Source: Fluctibacter halophilus (GTDB lineage: Bacteria > Pseudomonadota > Gammaproteobacteria > Enterobacterales > Alteromonadaceae). From it: DNA of 64,000 nt. The translations under genes were made by a program, and so were the position numbers. Of the stretch, positions 18,073-27,169 are shown in pieces; positions within the stretch are counted from its first letter, which is position 1; the number at the start of each line of letters is the position of its first letter. The stretch lies in contig NZ_JAJEWP010000002.1 in assembly GCF_020687825.1 (NCBI RefSeq), forward strand, positions 372,001 to 436,000, written 5' to 3'. The notes under the pieces are model-generated. The model saw nothing but the letters and a program-made list of their open reading frames with translations, did not search any database and was not told the DNA's origin.

Positions 18073-18843
18073 ATGTCCAAAATGAGCAAGAGAACCCTTA
18101 TTGCTTCTGCCGTTATTGGTGCCTTCGTACTGGGTAGTAGCGCTGTCTCTGCAGATCCTCTAGAAAACCTGCATAAGGAAGAGGCCAAGATCCACGCATC
18201 TGCAGCTAAATCCCAAGAAAAGATCAATAGCCTGTATGAGCAGTCTCAGGAATTGTTGGCGCAATATCGTCAAGTGGTTGATGAAACCGAAAACCTGAAA
18301 GTCTATAACGACTACGTTGCTACGTTGGTCGCTGACCAACAAGAAGGTATCGATTCCTTGCAGCGTCAGATTGACAGCATCGAAGATACCAAGCGTGGTA
18401 TCGTTCCGTTGATGTTCCGCATGATTGATTCTTTGGAGCAATTCATTGAGTTGGATATTCCAATCAACTATGAAGAGCGTAAAGCACGTGTTGAACGCCT
18501 TCGTGACATCATGGGTAACTCCAACGTAACGGTATCTGAGCGTTTCCGTCAGGTCATCGAAGCGTACCAGATTGAAAACGAATACGGTGCAAACATCCGT
18601 GCTTACCAAGGTAGCCTGAACTACAACGGCACTGACATCACGGTTGATTTCTTCAACCTGGGTCGCACGTTGCTGCTGGCATTGTCATTGGACCAGAAAA
18701 ACGCTTGGCGTTGGGACAACGAAAGCCGCTCTTGGGAGAAGCTGGGCGATGAGTATGTGGAGTCTGTTGTTAAAGCAGTTCGTATCGCCAGAAAGACCTT
18801 GCCTGCTGACCTGATCAAGCTACCTATCAAAGCTGCGGAGTAA
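18073..18843 (+). CDS. DUF3450 periplasmic protein of the TonB2 operon
   Basis: This protein of about 256 residues has a signal peptide (RTLIASAVIGAFVLGSSAVSA), then a long coiled coil (about 35-110, EEAKIHASAAKSQEKINSLYEQ and on). It matches DUF3450, the first gene of TonB2 clusters in Shewanella and Vibrio relatives. It presumably works in the periplasm with the long ExbB-like protein. The start is ATG 18073 or ATG 18082; the nearest GGGAA ribosome site spaces better with 18082. It is followed after six bases by the next gene. Confidence 0.85.
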   Translation: MSKMSKRTLIASAVIGAFVLGSSAVSADPLENLHKEEAKIHASAAKSQEKINSLYEQSQELLAQYRQVVDETENLKVYNDYVATLVADQQEGIDSLQRQIDSIEDTKRGIVPLMFRMIDSLEQFIELDIPINYEERKARVERLRDIMGNSNVTVSERFRQVIEAYQIENEYGANIRAYQGSLNYNGTDITVDFFNLGRTLLLALSLDQKNAWRWDNESRSWEKLGDEYVESVVKAVRIARKTLPADLIKLPIKAAE

Positions 18844-18849
18844 TCATCG

Positions 18850-20208
18850 ATGAAAACAGTACTTAAATCTGTATTGGCTGTAGCGACGGTTTCTTTGTTG
18901 GCCTCCACAGCTCAAGCACAAACTGCGAAGACACTCGACCAGTTGCTGGACGAAGTGAAGAAAAGCCGTGTTTCCGAAGCGCGTCTGGACGCGCAGCGTG
19001 AAGCTGAGTTCCAATCTGCTCGTGCTGACAAGCAAGCGTTGCTGCGCAAAGCACAAGCTGATCTGCGTGCTGAGCAAGCCCGTGGTGACCGTCTGGCTAA
19101 GCAATTCCAGGACAACGAAGTAAAGTTGGCCGAGAAAGAAGCTGAGCTGCAACAAGCGACCGGTGATCTGGGTGAGATGTTTGGTGTTGTACGCCAGGCG
19201 GCTTCTGAAGCCTTCGGTCGTATCTCTACCTCTATCGTAAGCGCAGAATATCCTGGACGTGCAGCGTTCCTGCAACGCATGTCTGAAGAATCTAAAGGCC
19301 TGCCGAACATCGGTGAGCTGGAAGATATGTGGATTGCACTGCAAACTGAAATGACTGAATCTGGTAAAGTTTCTCGCTTCACCACTGAGGTAGTAAACCT
19401 CAACGGTGGTACTGAGACTCAGGAAGTTGTCCGTGTGGGTACTTTCAACCTGATCGGTGACCAGGGTTACCTGGTGTATGACGACCAGAACCAACAGGTT
19501 CAACCCTTGGGCCGTCAGCCTGATGACTACATGGTAGACTCCGCAGAAGATCTGCGTAGCGAAACTTCTGGTGTACATCCTTTCTACGTTGACCCTTCTC
19601 GTGGCGCTATTCTTAGCCTGCTGAAAGGTAAAGCGACGTGGGAAGAGCGTTATCACGCCGGTGGTATCGTAGGTTACATCATCACTGTCATGCTGGGTGT
19701 AGGCTTGTTGATTGGTCTGTACAAACTGATTACGTTGACGTTGGTTAGCGGCAAGATCCGTGCACAGCTGAACAACACAGGTAACCCGTCTGACAGCAAC
19801 CCTCTGGGTCGTATTCTGAAAGTTTATGCTGAGAACAAAGGCTCAGACGCTGAAAACCTCGAACTGAAATTGGACGAAGCCATTCTTCGTGAACTGCCTC
19901 GTATCGAGAGCGGTATCAACATCATCAAGATCTTTGCGGCAATCGCACCGCTGCTGGGTCTGTTGGGTACCGTACTGGGTATGATTGCAACGTTCCAGCA
20001 AATCACGCTGTTCGGTACTGGTGACCCGCGTATCATGGCAGGTTCAATCTCCATGGCATTGGTAACCACTGCTCAGGGTATCATCGCGGCTCTGCCTCTG
20101 ATCCTTACCCACAGCATCGTTGCGGGCCGTAGCAAGTCTATCGTTCACATTCTGGACGAGCAGACTGCGGGTATCGTAGCCTCTCACGCTGAGACGGAGA
20201 AAGCTTAA
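18850..20208 (+). CDS. Long ExbB/TolQ-like protein with periplasmic domain (TtpC type)
   Basis: A 452-residue protein with an N-terminal signal (MKTVLKSVLAVATVSLLASTAQA), a charged periplasmic coiled coil (about 30-110), and a globular middle. The C-terminal MotA/TolQ/ExbB proton-channel domain has three membrane segments: about 272-292 (YIITVMLGVGLLIGLYKLI), 360-384 (AAIAPLLGLLGTVLGMIATF) and 402-428. This is the layout of TtpC, which Vibrio TonB2 systems need in addition to ExbB2. Codon bias is again strong, matching the abundant receptor upstream. Confidence 0.9.
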   Translation: MKTVLKSVLAVATVSLLASTAQAQTAKTLDQLLDEVKKSRVSEARLDAQREAEFQSARADKQALLRKAQADLRAEQARGDRLAKQFQDNEVKLAEKEAELQQATGDLGEMFGVVRQAASEAFGRISTSIVSAEYPGRAAFLQRMSEESKGLPNIGELEDMWIALQTEMTESGKVSRFTTEVVNLNGGTETQEVVRVGTFNLIGDQGYLVYDDQNQQVQPLGRQPDDYMVDSAEDLRSETSGVHPFYVDPSRGAILSLLKGKATWEERYHAGGIVGYIITVMLGVGLLIGLYKLITLTLVSGKIRAQLNNTGNPSDSNPLGRILKVYAENKGSDAENLELKLDEAILRELPRIESGINIIKIFAAIAPLLGLLGTVLGMIATFQQITLFGTGDPRIMAGSISMALVTTAQGIIAALPLILTHSIVAGRSKSIVHILDEQTAGIVASHAETEKA

Positions 20209-20209
20209 T

Positions 20210-20734
20210 ATGCTATACCTGATTGGATTATGGGAATCTGTCAGGGACTTTATCGCTACCGGTGGCGACGTGCTTTACGTCGTCGCCTTAGCGCTCTTTC
20301 TCATGTGGGTGTTGATGATAGAGCGTTACTGGTTTTTAACCGCTGTGTTTCCCAAAGTTCGTGCACAAATCGTGAGCGATTGGGAATCACGGAAAGACAC
20401 TACGTCTTGGTATGCGCATAGAATCCGTGACGCATGGATTTCTCAAGCGTCGGATGCATTAAGTGCCAGAATGTTACTGATTAAAACTCTGGTTGCCATG
20501 TGTCCGTTGATAGGTCTTCTTGGGACTGTTACTGGCATGATCAACGTGTTTGAGACCATGGCTACCCAGGGAACAGGTAACCCTCGTTTGATGGCAGCAG
20601 GTATCTCGATGGCAACAATCCCGACAATGGCGGGAATGGTTGCAGCACTGTCGGGTGTATTCTTCAGTTCACGCCTTGAAGCGCGTGTGAAGTTTGCCCG
20701 AGAGAAGTTAGTCGACAGTTTGCCTCATCATTAA
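20210..20734 (+). CDS. exbB: ExbB proton channel subunit of the TonB2 system
   Basis: A 174-residue MotA/TolQ/ExbB protein. The first membrane helix is near residues 22-40 (LYVVALALFLMWVLMIERYW). The conserved pair of helices lies in MCPLIGLLGTVTGMINVF and GISMATIPTMAGMVAALSGVFF. It follows the long ExbB with one base of spacing. It would form the inner-membrane proton channel with ExbD. Confidence 0.93.
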   Translation: MLYLIGLWESVRDFIATGGDVLYVVALALFLMWVLMIERYWFLTAVFPKVRAQIVSDWESRKDTTSWYAHRIRDAWISQASDALSARMLLIKTLVAMCPLIGLLGTVTGMINVFETMATQGTGNPRLMAAGISMATIPTMAGMVAALSGVFFSSRLEARVKFAREKLVDSLPHH

Positions 20735-20746
20735 AGAGAGAAGTTT

Positions 20747-21148
20747 ATGGCTCGTAAAGTTCGCGAAGAAGAAGAAGAAGCAACGATTGATATGACGCCC
20801 ATGCTGGACATCGTATTCATCATGTTGATTTTCTTCATCGTAACCACCGTATTCGTAAAAGAAGCGGGAATTGAGGTGAACAAGCCTGGTGCGACTCAGA
20901 TTGTTTTGCCAAAGAACGCCAACATTTTCATCGCCATAACAGACGACGGTGACGTTTGGTTAGACAAACGTGAAATCAAAGTGGACAGTATTCGTGCCAA
21001 CCTCGAACGGTTGTTGGCAGAACAGCCCACTGACATCGTTATCATCCAAGCGGATGAAGACGCCGAGCATGGCGTCGTGATGAAAGTGATGGACCAGGTT
21101 AAAGCCGCTGGCATTAACCGCATTTCAGTAGCAGCGAAGGGAGCATAA
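20747..21148 (+). CDS. exbD: ExbD subunit of the TonB2 system
   Basis: A 133-residue protein with a short charged N terminus, one membrane helix (about 20-37) and a periplasmic domain. The helix carries the essential aspartate as Asp21 in MTPMLDIVFIMLIFF, equivalent to Asp25 of the E. coli protein. With ExbB it converts proton flow into TonB movement. Confidence 0.95.
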   Translation: MARKVREEEEEATIDMTPMLDIVFIMLIFFIVTTVFVKEAGIEVNKPGATQIVLPKNANIFIAITDDGDVWLDKREIKVDSIRANLERLLAEQPTDIVIIQADEDAEHGVVMKVMDQVKAAGINRISVAAKGA

Positions 21149-21152
21149 GATT

Positions 21153-21767
21153 ATGGTACGAGTAATTTTATCTGTCCTGATTGGTGCTGCTATCGCCTTT
21201 ACCCTGTTTGTGGTCATGGCGAAGCTGATTGAAAACTCTTCCCGCCCAGGTGAAGAAGTGGAACCACCTCCGGTGATTGATATCGTTATGGATACCCCAG
21301 ACGATAGCACCCAGACCCGGCAGCGTGTGCCACCACCTCCACCGCCGCCGCCCAAGCAGCCGCCTAAAATCCAGCCCGTAGAGCCGGATCAAGCGGATGC
21401 CGACGCGAGTGGTATGTCTTTCAATATGCCAAATGTTGATGTAGGCGGTGCCTCTATCGACATCGGTGGCGTAGGCGCGATGCAACGTGACGGTGAAGCG
21501 ACACCTATCGTTCGTATTGAACCGCGTTACCCTGTACAGGCTGCTCGTGATGGTAAAGAAGGATGGGTTCGCCTGTCGTTCACCATTAACGAAGTTGGCG
21601 GCGTTGAAGACATTGACGTGATTGAAGCCGATCCACGCCGCGTGTTTGACCGTGAGGCCAAGCGTGCGTTGTCCAAGTGGAAGTACAAGCCCAAGATCGT
21701 TGATGGCAAACCCGTTAAGCAGTACAACATGAAAGTACAGTTGGACTTCAAATTGGATCAAGGCTAA
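21153..21767 (+). CDS. tonB: TonB2, short TonB energy transducer
   Basis: A 204-residue TonB. It has an N-terminal membrane anchor (about 3-24), a short proline stretch at 60-71 and a C-terminal TonB domain with EPRYPVQAARDGKEGWVRLSFTI and WKYKPKIVDGKPV. It is shorter than enterobacterial TonB, as TonB2 proteins are. It overlaps the following TPR gene by one base. It should contact the TonB boxes of the two receptors in this window, among others. Confidence 0.94.
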   Translation: MVRVILSVLIGAAIAFTLFVVMAKLIENSSRPGEEVEPPPVIDIVMDTPDDSTQTRQRVPPPPPPPPKQPPKIQPVEPDQADADASGMSFNMPNVDVGGASIDIGGVGAMQRDGEATPIVRIEPRYPVQAARDGKEGWVRLSFTINEVGGVEDIDVIEADPRRVFDREAKRALSKWKYKPKIVDGKPVKQYNMKVQLDFKLDQG

Positions 21768-23029
21768 TGAGTAAGTTTGTAAAAAATGTTTGTGCAGTCG
21801 CAACAATGACTGCAACGTCGTTGCTATCAAGCTATGCCATGGCCCAGCAGACACCTGTTGTTCTGTGTCCGAACTATGAAAAAGGTCCGACAGAGATCAT
21901 CGGTGAACGTGCCGGTAAGAAGCTCCAAAAGGCACTGGAAGCGTACAACAATGATTTGATCGATGAAGCGCTGGTGATGTTGAAAGACATCGATCCCAGC
22001 CAGGACTTCGACAAAGCGTTTGTTGACCAGTTTATCGGTAAAGTACTGGCAGGCCAGGACGGTAAAGGACTTGAAGCCTTACGCTACCTGAAAGGTACTG
22101 TGACCAAGCGGGTGCTTAATGACCGTGAGCACGCTGATATTTTGCGCCTCATTGCTGATCTCAGCATGCAGGAAAAGCAATATCAGCAAGCGATCGATTA
22201 TTACCAGCGTTGGATGACGTTTACGTGTAAAGAAGATGCCGACGTGTACACACGTATGGCAAACGCGTACTACGAAACCAAAGAACTGGATAAAATCATT
22301 GCGCCGGCTGATAAGGCCATTGCTCTGTACGATAAGCCTAACAAGAACCCTTACGTGTTGAAGATGACGTCTTACTACGAACGTAAGATGTATCCTGAAA
22401 CCGTAAAAGTGGCTGAAGTGTTGGTGAAAACCTTCCCGGAAACCAAGCAATGGTGGACGCAGTTAGGCTTCTTCTACATGCTGGTCGAAGATTACAAGCG
22501 CGCCCTGTCGACGTTTGAAATCGCTTACCGTGAAGGCATGTTGTCGAAGAAATCCGAGATCAAGGCCCTTGCTCAGTTGTACGCAACCAACGGTATCCCG
22601 TACAAGGCGGCGAAACTGCTGGACAAGTACCTGAAATCGGGTCTGCTGGAAGCGTCTGAAAGCAACTATGCGACGCTGGCCAACAGCTGGCACCAGGCTC
22701 GTGAGTACAAGGAAGCTGCGGCGATGTATGCAAAAGCGGCATCGTTCAAAGGCAACGCTGATTACTACCGTAAACAGGGTACCTTATTGCACGCAGCTGA
22801 GGACTACAAAGGTGCATTGGCTGCTTTGCAAAAAGCACTGGATGCCGGTGCTGATCAGGTTGGTCGTATCCACATTACGATGATGGAAGCGAACCTGTAT
22901 ACCGGTAATTTCCGTCAGGCTCTGGTACACGCACGTGAAGCGAAGAAAGATAGCTCAACACGCCGTAATGCGGCAGCTTGGGAACCTTATATCAAGGAAA
23001 AAGCCAAGAACCGAGGTATCAACATCTAA
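21767..23029 (+). CDS. TPR periplasmic protein closing the TonB2 operon
   Basis: A 420-residue protein with a signal peptide (NVCAVATMTATSLLSSYAMAQQ) and about ten helical TPR-like repeats (for example LRLIADLSMQEKQYQQAIDYYQRWM and YATLANSWHQAREYKEAAAMYAKAA). TPR proteins are the usual last gene of TonB2 operons and are thought to assist the complex in the periplasm. A strong terminator follows at once. Confidence 0.88.
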   Translation: MSKFVKNVCAVATMTATSLLSSYAMAQQTPVVLCPNYEKGPTEIIGERAGKKLQKALEAYNNDLIDEALVMLKDIDPSQDFDKAFVDQFIGKVLAGQDGKGLEALRYLKGTVTKRVLNDREHADILRLIADLSMQEKQYQQAIDYYQRWMTFTCKEDADVYTRMANAYYETKELDKIIAPADKAIALYDKPNKNPYVLKMTSYYERKMYPETVKVAEVLVKTFPETKQWWTQLGFFYMLVEDYKRALSTFEIAYREGMLSKKSEIKALAQLYATNGIPYKAAKLLDKYLKSGLLEASESNYATLANSWHQAREYKEAAAMYAKAASFKGNADYYRKQGTLLHAAEDYKGALAALQKALDAGADQVGRIHITMMEANLYTGNFRQALVHAREAKKDSSTRRNAAAWEPYIKEKAKNRGINI

Positions 23030-23056
23030 AAAAAAGCGCCTTCGGGCGCTTTTTTA
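23029..23056. terminator. Bidirectional UUCG-loop terminator between the TonB2 operon and tmcA
   Basis: AAAAAAAGCGCC-TTCG-GGCGCTTTTTT has a stable tetraloop stem with A and T tracts on both sides. It can end the TonB2 operon and the convergent tmcA. Confidence 0.92.
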
Positions 23057-23080
23057 TTGCCTGTTTGTCACCGGCATTCG

Positions 23081-25159
23081 CTAGCCGTTCTCTCTATCGC
23101 TCGTCTGGCAATCCGACAGCAGCATTTCCAGGGTGCTGCGTACCCCATCATTCAAAGCCTTCTTACCACTGAACCCATAGCCCTTGCACACCGTTGAAGG
23201 TGGTTGCCCTTGCAGCAACAATGCAATACAGCCCAGCAAACCCCGATCACTGCTGTGCTGTTTATCATCGAAGTGATGACATAGCCAATGTTGCAGCAAG
23301 GCGGCAAGGGAAGACTCACAGTGATGGTACGCCCTCGTTCCTGCCACGACTTGCTGTACCACCGTGAGTTGTCTGGCGGTTGGTGCAGAGCTGTCTCTGA
23401 ATAGCTCATTCGACAGCAGACAAACCAGAACCGGGCTCATTTGTTTGAAACGTCTGGGTAGATGATAGTGGCTATCTTCACGCATCAGGGTGCGAGTATC
23501 GTCAAACACACGCTTACCGTCTTGCTGCAACGGCACGCCCATTAAAATGCTCCGCTCGCCACTGGCAGTATCCAGCTTGTGGCCCAGTTTCAGCGCCCGC
23601 CATTGGCTGTTGTACCAGAAACGATAGAGCGAATCCGTCAGACCAAAACTGGTGGTCAGCAAGTCGACACTGTGCTGTTCAGACAGCGAACGAATATGTG
23701 CCAGTAACGACGTCGCAATACCTTGGCGCCGATGTTGTGGCGCAACCGCGATACGGACTATTCGACGATAGCGTAGAGTAGCGTAAGCAGGTTCTGCACA
23801 GGTGAAACACAATTGTTGTGCGCTAAGGTGTCCGCTAATACGGCGCTGGCCACTGGCAATACCGTCGCTGACTTCCAGCAACGCCTGATCCCCTTCATCA
23901 GCACATAAGGCAACAGCGGTTACCCCGTTATTAACGATATTCACCCACAGGCTTTGCTCAGGGGCATCTAGCAGGCGTATCAGATCATCCGGCGATGTCT
24001 GATAGTGGGCGGCTAATAACAATTGAAATACCTCATACAGGCGTGTTGGGCACTGTATCAGTTGCTTGGCACTCAGGCGGTGATTGCCGTCGCTCAGTTG
24101 TTCAACCTTTGGTTGTTCACAGAAAGGGGTCATTGCCATCGCTTTGAACCAGAAGGCTTCCACAGGGTCGCCTTCGTACCAGCGAATAGGGGTATTGAGG
24201 TGCAGGGATTTATAATCCGGATAATGTTGATGCAAAAACCCCTTGAAGCGGATTTCGAACCCTCTGCCACTGCCCTCGTAGCCATGAGTGGTGGAGCAAA
24301 ACACCACCCGGGGATAGTGTTCTACGACCTGTTGTAACAGTGCAGTAGGAAAGCTGGCGGCCTCATCAATCAACACCAGTCCTGCGTCAGGTTTGTCGGC
24401 GATCAGCTTATCCATGGCAACAAAACTCAACGCCGCAGCGTGTTGTTGGCCATGCTGCTGGCAGTAGTCTATGGCCGTGGCACAATTATCAGGTCGCGGT
24501 GCGGTGATGATGCACTGGGTGCCATGTGCGTCGTTTAATTGCAACGCGGCGATAGCAAGGGCTGTCGTTTTGCCACGCCCGCGATCGGCGGTAATGACCA
24601 ACGGACGATGACGATGTCCTTTGGCAACGTGTACGATGGCATCGACGGCCATCTGTTGGTCGCTACTCGCACAGGGACCTTTGATCTCATCTGTCGGCAA
24701 GTCGATTGGCACGGCTTTCGGCCAGGGCTGGGAACTGGCGGTAATCAGTTGGATGTCCTGATCCTGCTGGATGCAGTGGCAAAGCCACTGGATAACCAGG
24801 CTCGGGTTGCGTGGATTTATGCCATAGGAGTGTTTAACGCTAACGCTGGCTGATTCTGGCCAGCGCGACAGAGAAGGGCACAGCACGATCATCTTGCCAC
24901 CTCTGCTAACACAGCCGCTCAGGGCAAATGCCGCCGTCAGCGGCAACTGCTGGCGGGCATCAATGACCAAGGTGTCACATTCCTGGCCCAGAAAATGCCG
25001 GTACTGTTGATGGCTCTCTATCAGCACAAACCCTTGTGGCGCATGGCTGCCAAACCACCAACAGCGGGACGACACTACAACATGCTGACAAAGGTAGCGC
25101 TCGTGCCAAGGTTCATCGCTGGCGATAACCAGCAATTGTCGGTGTGTGCCGGGTGTCAT
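23081..25159 (-). CDS. tmcA: TmcA, tRNA(Met) cytidine acetyltransferase
   Basis: This 692-residue protein acetylates cytidine 34 of the elongator tRNA-Met wobble position using acetyl-CoA and ATP. A P-loop ADRGRGKT is seen at 191-198 in the RecD-like helicase module and LVLIDEAASFPTALL gives Walker B. A GNAT acetyltransferase module has RIAVAPQHRRQGIATSLLAHI, and a helical C terminus follows. I chose ATG 25159 because the family starts there; an upstream in-frame extension of 41 residues is not family-like. The length is close to E. coli TmcA. Confidence 0.92.
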   Translation of the reverse strand: MTPGTHRQLLVIASDEPWHERYLCQHVVVSSRCWWFGSHAPQGFVLIESHQQYRHFLGQECDTLVIDARQQLPLTAAFALSGCVSRGGKMIVLCPSLSRWPESASVSVKHSYGINPRNPSLVIQWLCHCIQQDQDIQLITASSQPWPKAVPIDLPTDEIKGPCASSDQQMAVDAIVHVAKGHRHRPLVITADRGRGKTTALAIAALQLNDAHGTQCIITAPRPDNCATAIDYCQQHGQQHAAALSFVAMDKLIADKPDAGLVLIDEAASFPTALLQQVVEHYPRVVFCSTTHGYEGSGRGFEIRFKGFLHQHYPDYKSLHLNTPIRWYEGDPVEAFWFKAMAMTPFCEQPKVEQLSDGNHRLSAKQLIQCPTRLYEVFQLLLAAHYQTSPDDLIRLLDAPEQSLWVNIVNNGVTAVALCADEGDQALLEVSDGIASGQRRISGHLSAQQLCFTCAEPAYATLRYRRIVRIAVAPQHRRQGIATSLLAHIRSLSEQHSVDLLTTSFGLTDSLYRFWYNSQWRALKLGHKLDTASGERSILMGVPLQQDGKRVFDDTRTLMREDSHYHLPRRFKQMSPVLVCLLSNELFRDSSAPTARQLTVVQQVVAGTRAYHHCESSLAALLQHWLCHHFDDKQHSSDRGLLGCIALLLQGQPPSTVCKGYGFSGKKALNDGVRSTLEMLLSDCQTSDRENG

Positions 25160-25247
25160 TGTACAATTGTCAGGGATATTCGTGGTCACTGGCAAAACCT
25201 TGGTATAATTCGACCCATAGTGTAAGTAAATGCAATGAGGAATACGA

Positions 25248-25664
25248 ATGCGCTTTTTATCTCGTCGTTTGGTGATGCCCAATGATTTGAACTATGCCAA
25301 TGCATTGTTCGGCGGTCGCGCGCTGGAGTGGATTGACGAGGAGGCTGCGATTTATGCCATTTGTCAATTGGAGAGTAATTATCTGGTCACCAAGCACATT
25401 GGTGAAATCAGTTTTGAGTCACCGGCGATGCAGGGGGATGTGGTTGAGTTTGGTTTGGCGACCAAATCGGTGGGGCGGACCTCCATCACGGTAACCTGCC
25501 TGGTGCGCAACAAAGCCACCAAGAAAACCATCTGCCTGGCAGACGATATTGTGTTTGTGAGAGTGGATCCCGAAACCCGTCAGCCGGTGCCACATGGCAA
25601 GTCATTGGAGATCCTTGAAGCGCAGACCAAAGAAGAGTTAAAAACGCTTAATATGTTGGATTAA
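25248..25664 (+). CDS. Acyl-CoA thioesterase, YciA-like hotdog fold
   Basis: A 138-residue hotdog-fold thioesterase. The start RFLSRRLVMPNDLNYANALFGGRALEWIDEEAAI contains the helix with the catalytic-type Asn/Gly/Asp arrangement, and VEFGLATKSVGRTSITVTCLVRN is the central strand block. It would hydrolyse acyl-CoA esters; chain length is unknown. It is divergent from tmcA with about 88 bases between. Confidence 0.85.
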   Translation: MRFLSRRLVMPNDLNYANALFGGRALEWIDEEAAIYAICQLESNYLVTKHIGEISFESPAMQGDVVEFGLATKSVGRTSITVTCLVRNKATKKTICLADDIVFVRVDPETRQPVPHGKSLEILEAQTKEELKTLNMLD

Positions 25665-25690
25665 AAAAGGCGGCCATGGCCGCCTTTTTT
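25663..25690. terminator. Bidirectional terminator between the thioesterase and alcohol dehydrogenase genes
   Basis: AAAAAAGGCGGCC-ATGGCCGCCTTTTTT is nearly a perfect palindrome with A and T tracts. It serves both convergent genes. Confidence 0.9.
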
Positions 25691-25703
25691 GTCTGTCAAT
25701 GGC

Positions 25704-26855
25704 CTATAAGCTGGCCATAACGATTTCGCGGGCATGCTCCGGCGTGATTGCGCCATGCTCGCCGAGCTTCTCCAGGCCGTTTTCGCGCAGCTTTGCGGCC
25801 ACTGCTTCACCGATGTCGTCACCGATATTGTGTTCCGACAAGCGTGTCATCATGCCCATCTGGCGGAAAAACAGTTCGGTTTTTTCGATCGCCAAATCGA
25901 TGGTGCTGTCCTTGTCGTAGGGGCTGAGTCCCCACACCCGTTCGGCGTATTGGAGTAACTTGTCTTGTTTGGCGTCCCGCTGATGCTGCATTACCCTGGG
26001 TAAAACGATAGCCAGTGTTACTGCATGATCCAATCCATGTAATGCGGTGAGCTCGTGACCGATCATGTGGGTTGACCAATCCTGTGGTACGCCTACACCG
26101 ATCAGCCCATTGAGAGCTTGCGTTGCATTCCACATCAGGTTGGCCCGTACGTTGTAGTCCTGGCTGTCGAGAACTTGCGGACCCAGTTCTATCAGGTTTT
26201 GCAAGATACCCTCAGCGAAACGGTCTTGTACACTTGCACCCACCGGGTACGTCAGGTACTGCTCCATAACGTGTACAAACGCATCAACGATGCCGTTGGC
26301 CAGTTGGCGCTTGGGCAGTGAGTAAGTGACTTCGGGATCTAAAATGGCAAATTGTGGACGTACAGCATCGCTGATAAAGCTGCGTTTCTGCTGTATTTCG
26401 CTGCGGTTGACCACTGCGGCTGGATTGGTCTCAGAGCCCGTCGCGGGCAGGGTAAGAATGCAACCCAGTGGTACCGCGTCTTTGACCGCTGCGCCTTTGG
26501 CAAGAATGTCCCAGGGTTGACCATCAAACTTTAACGCCGCGGCGACAAACTTGCTGCCATCGACTACTGAACCACCACCCACGGCAAGGAGAAAGTCGAC
26601 ATTCTGTTCCCGGGCCTGTTCTACCGCTTTCATCAAGGTGGTGAACTCCGGATTGGCTTCAATACCGGAAAATTCGCACCATTGATGTCCATCCAGTTGG
26701 GCGACAACCTGTTCATAAACCCCGTTTTTTTTGATACTGCCACCGCCGTAAAGCAGCATAATGCGTTTGCCTTCAGGCAGTAAACCGGACAGTTTGCCGA
26801 TACTGCCGCGTCCGAACACCACTTTGGTTGGATTGTGGAACACAAAATTTTGCAT
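25704..26855 (-). CDS. Iron-containing alcohol dehydrogenase, YqhD/BdhA type
   Basis: A 383-residue group III alcohol dehydrogenase. The nucleotide site shows LLYGGGSIKKNGVYEQV and AVGGGSVVDGSKFVAAA, and the metal-site region includes NGIVDAFVHVMEQYLTYP and HMIGHELTALHGLDHAVTLAIVLP, which supply His and Asp ligands. Relatives such as YqhD reduce aldehydes with NADPH. It is monocistronic and converges with the thioesterase gene. The physiological substrate is unknown. Confidence 0.9.
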   Translation of the reverse strand: MQNFVFHNPTKVVFGRGSIGKLSGLLPEGKRIMLLYGGGSIKKNGVYEQVVAQLDGHQWCEFSGIEANPEFTTLMKAVEQAREQNVDFLLAVGGGSVVDGSKFVAAALKFDGQPWDILAKGAAVKDAVPLGCILTLPATGSETNPAAVVNRSEIQQKRSFISDAVRPQFAILDPEVTYSLPKRQLANGIVDAFVHVMEQYLTYPVGASVQDRFAEGILQNLIELGPQVLDSQDYNVRANLMWNATQALNGLIGVGVPQDWSTHMIGHELTALHGLDHAVTLAIVLPRVMQHQRDAKQDKLLQYAERVWGLSPYDKDSTIDLAIEKTELFFRQMGMMTRLSEHNIGDDIGEAVAAKLRENGLEKLGEHGAITPEHAREIVMASL

Positions 26856-26992
26856 GGTTCACCTTGTTTGTTAAACAACGGGGTAAGAAGCCTTTGATAT
26901 GCCATCAATTTAGCAGATATCAAGGGGTCATGCAGGTCCTTGCAGTTTCTTACCAGACTGTTACACTGCGCCGGTCTTTCACATGAGAGACA

Positions 26993-27083
26993 TCATCCAG
27001 GGGGTGCCATCGATTGGCTGAGATGCGTGACTGCACGCGAACCCTTAGACCTGATCCGGATAATACCGGCGTAGGAATGGGTA
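26993..27083 (+). promoter_or_regulatory. TPP riboswitch (THI element)
   Basis: The conserved THI blocks appear in order: GGGGTGCC at 27001-27008, GGCTGAGA at 27016-27023, then ACCCTTAGACCTGATC and GGATAATACCGGCGTAGG to 27075. The P3 stem between GATGCGTG and CACGCG is also present. It binds thiamine pyrophosphate and precedes the thiamine receptor operon, so it should switch that operon off when thiamine pyrophosphate is plentiful. Confidence 0.95.
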
Positions 27084-27136
27084 AGTTGACCACTTCGGTC
27101 TTCGACAATTGTTCGCCATTGACCTGCCGTATCACC

Positions 27137-27165
27137 GGATCTTTTCATTGATTAAGAAGAGATCC
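27137..27165 (+). promoter_or_regulatory. Ribosome-site sequestering hairpin of the TPP riboswitch
   Basis: GGATCTTTTC pairs with GAAGAGATCC (10 bp with one G-U), burying the AAGAGA ribosome site five bases before the ATG at 27170. This is a likely expression platform acting on translation. How the aptamer controls its formation is inferred. Confidence 0.6.
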
Positions 27166-27169
27166 ATAC

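Noticed and set aside
17817-18227. 136-residue minus-strand frame before the TonB2 operon
   Set aside because: It overlaps the start of the DUF3450 gene, lacks a ribosome site and has no recognisable sequence.
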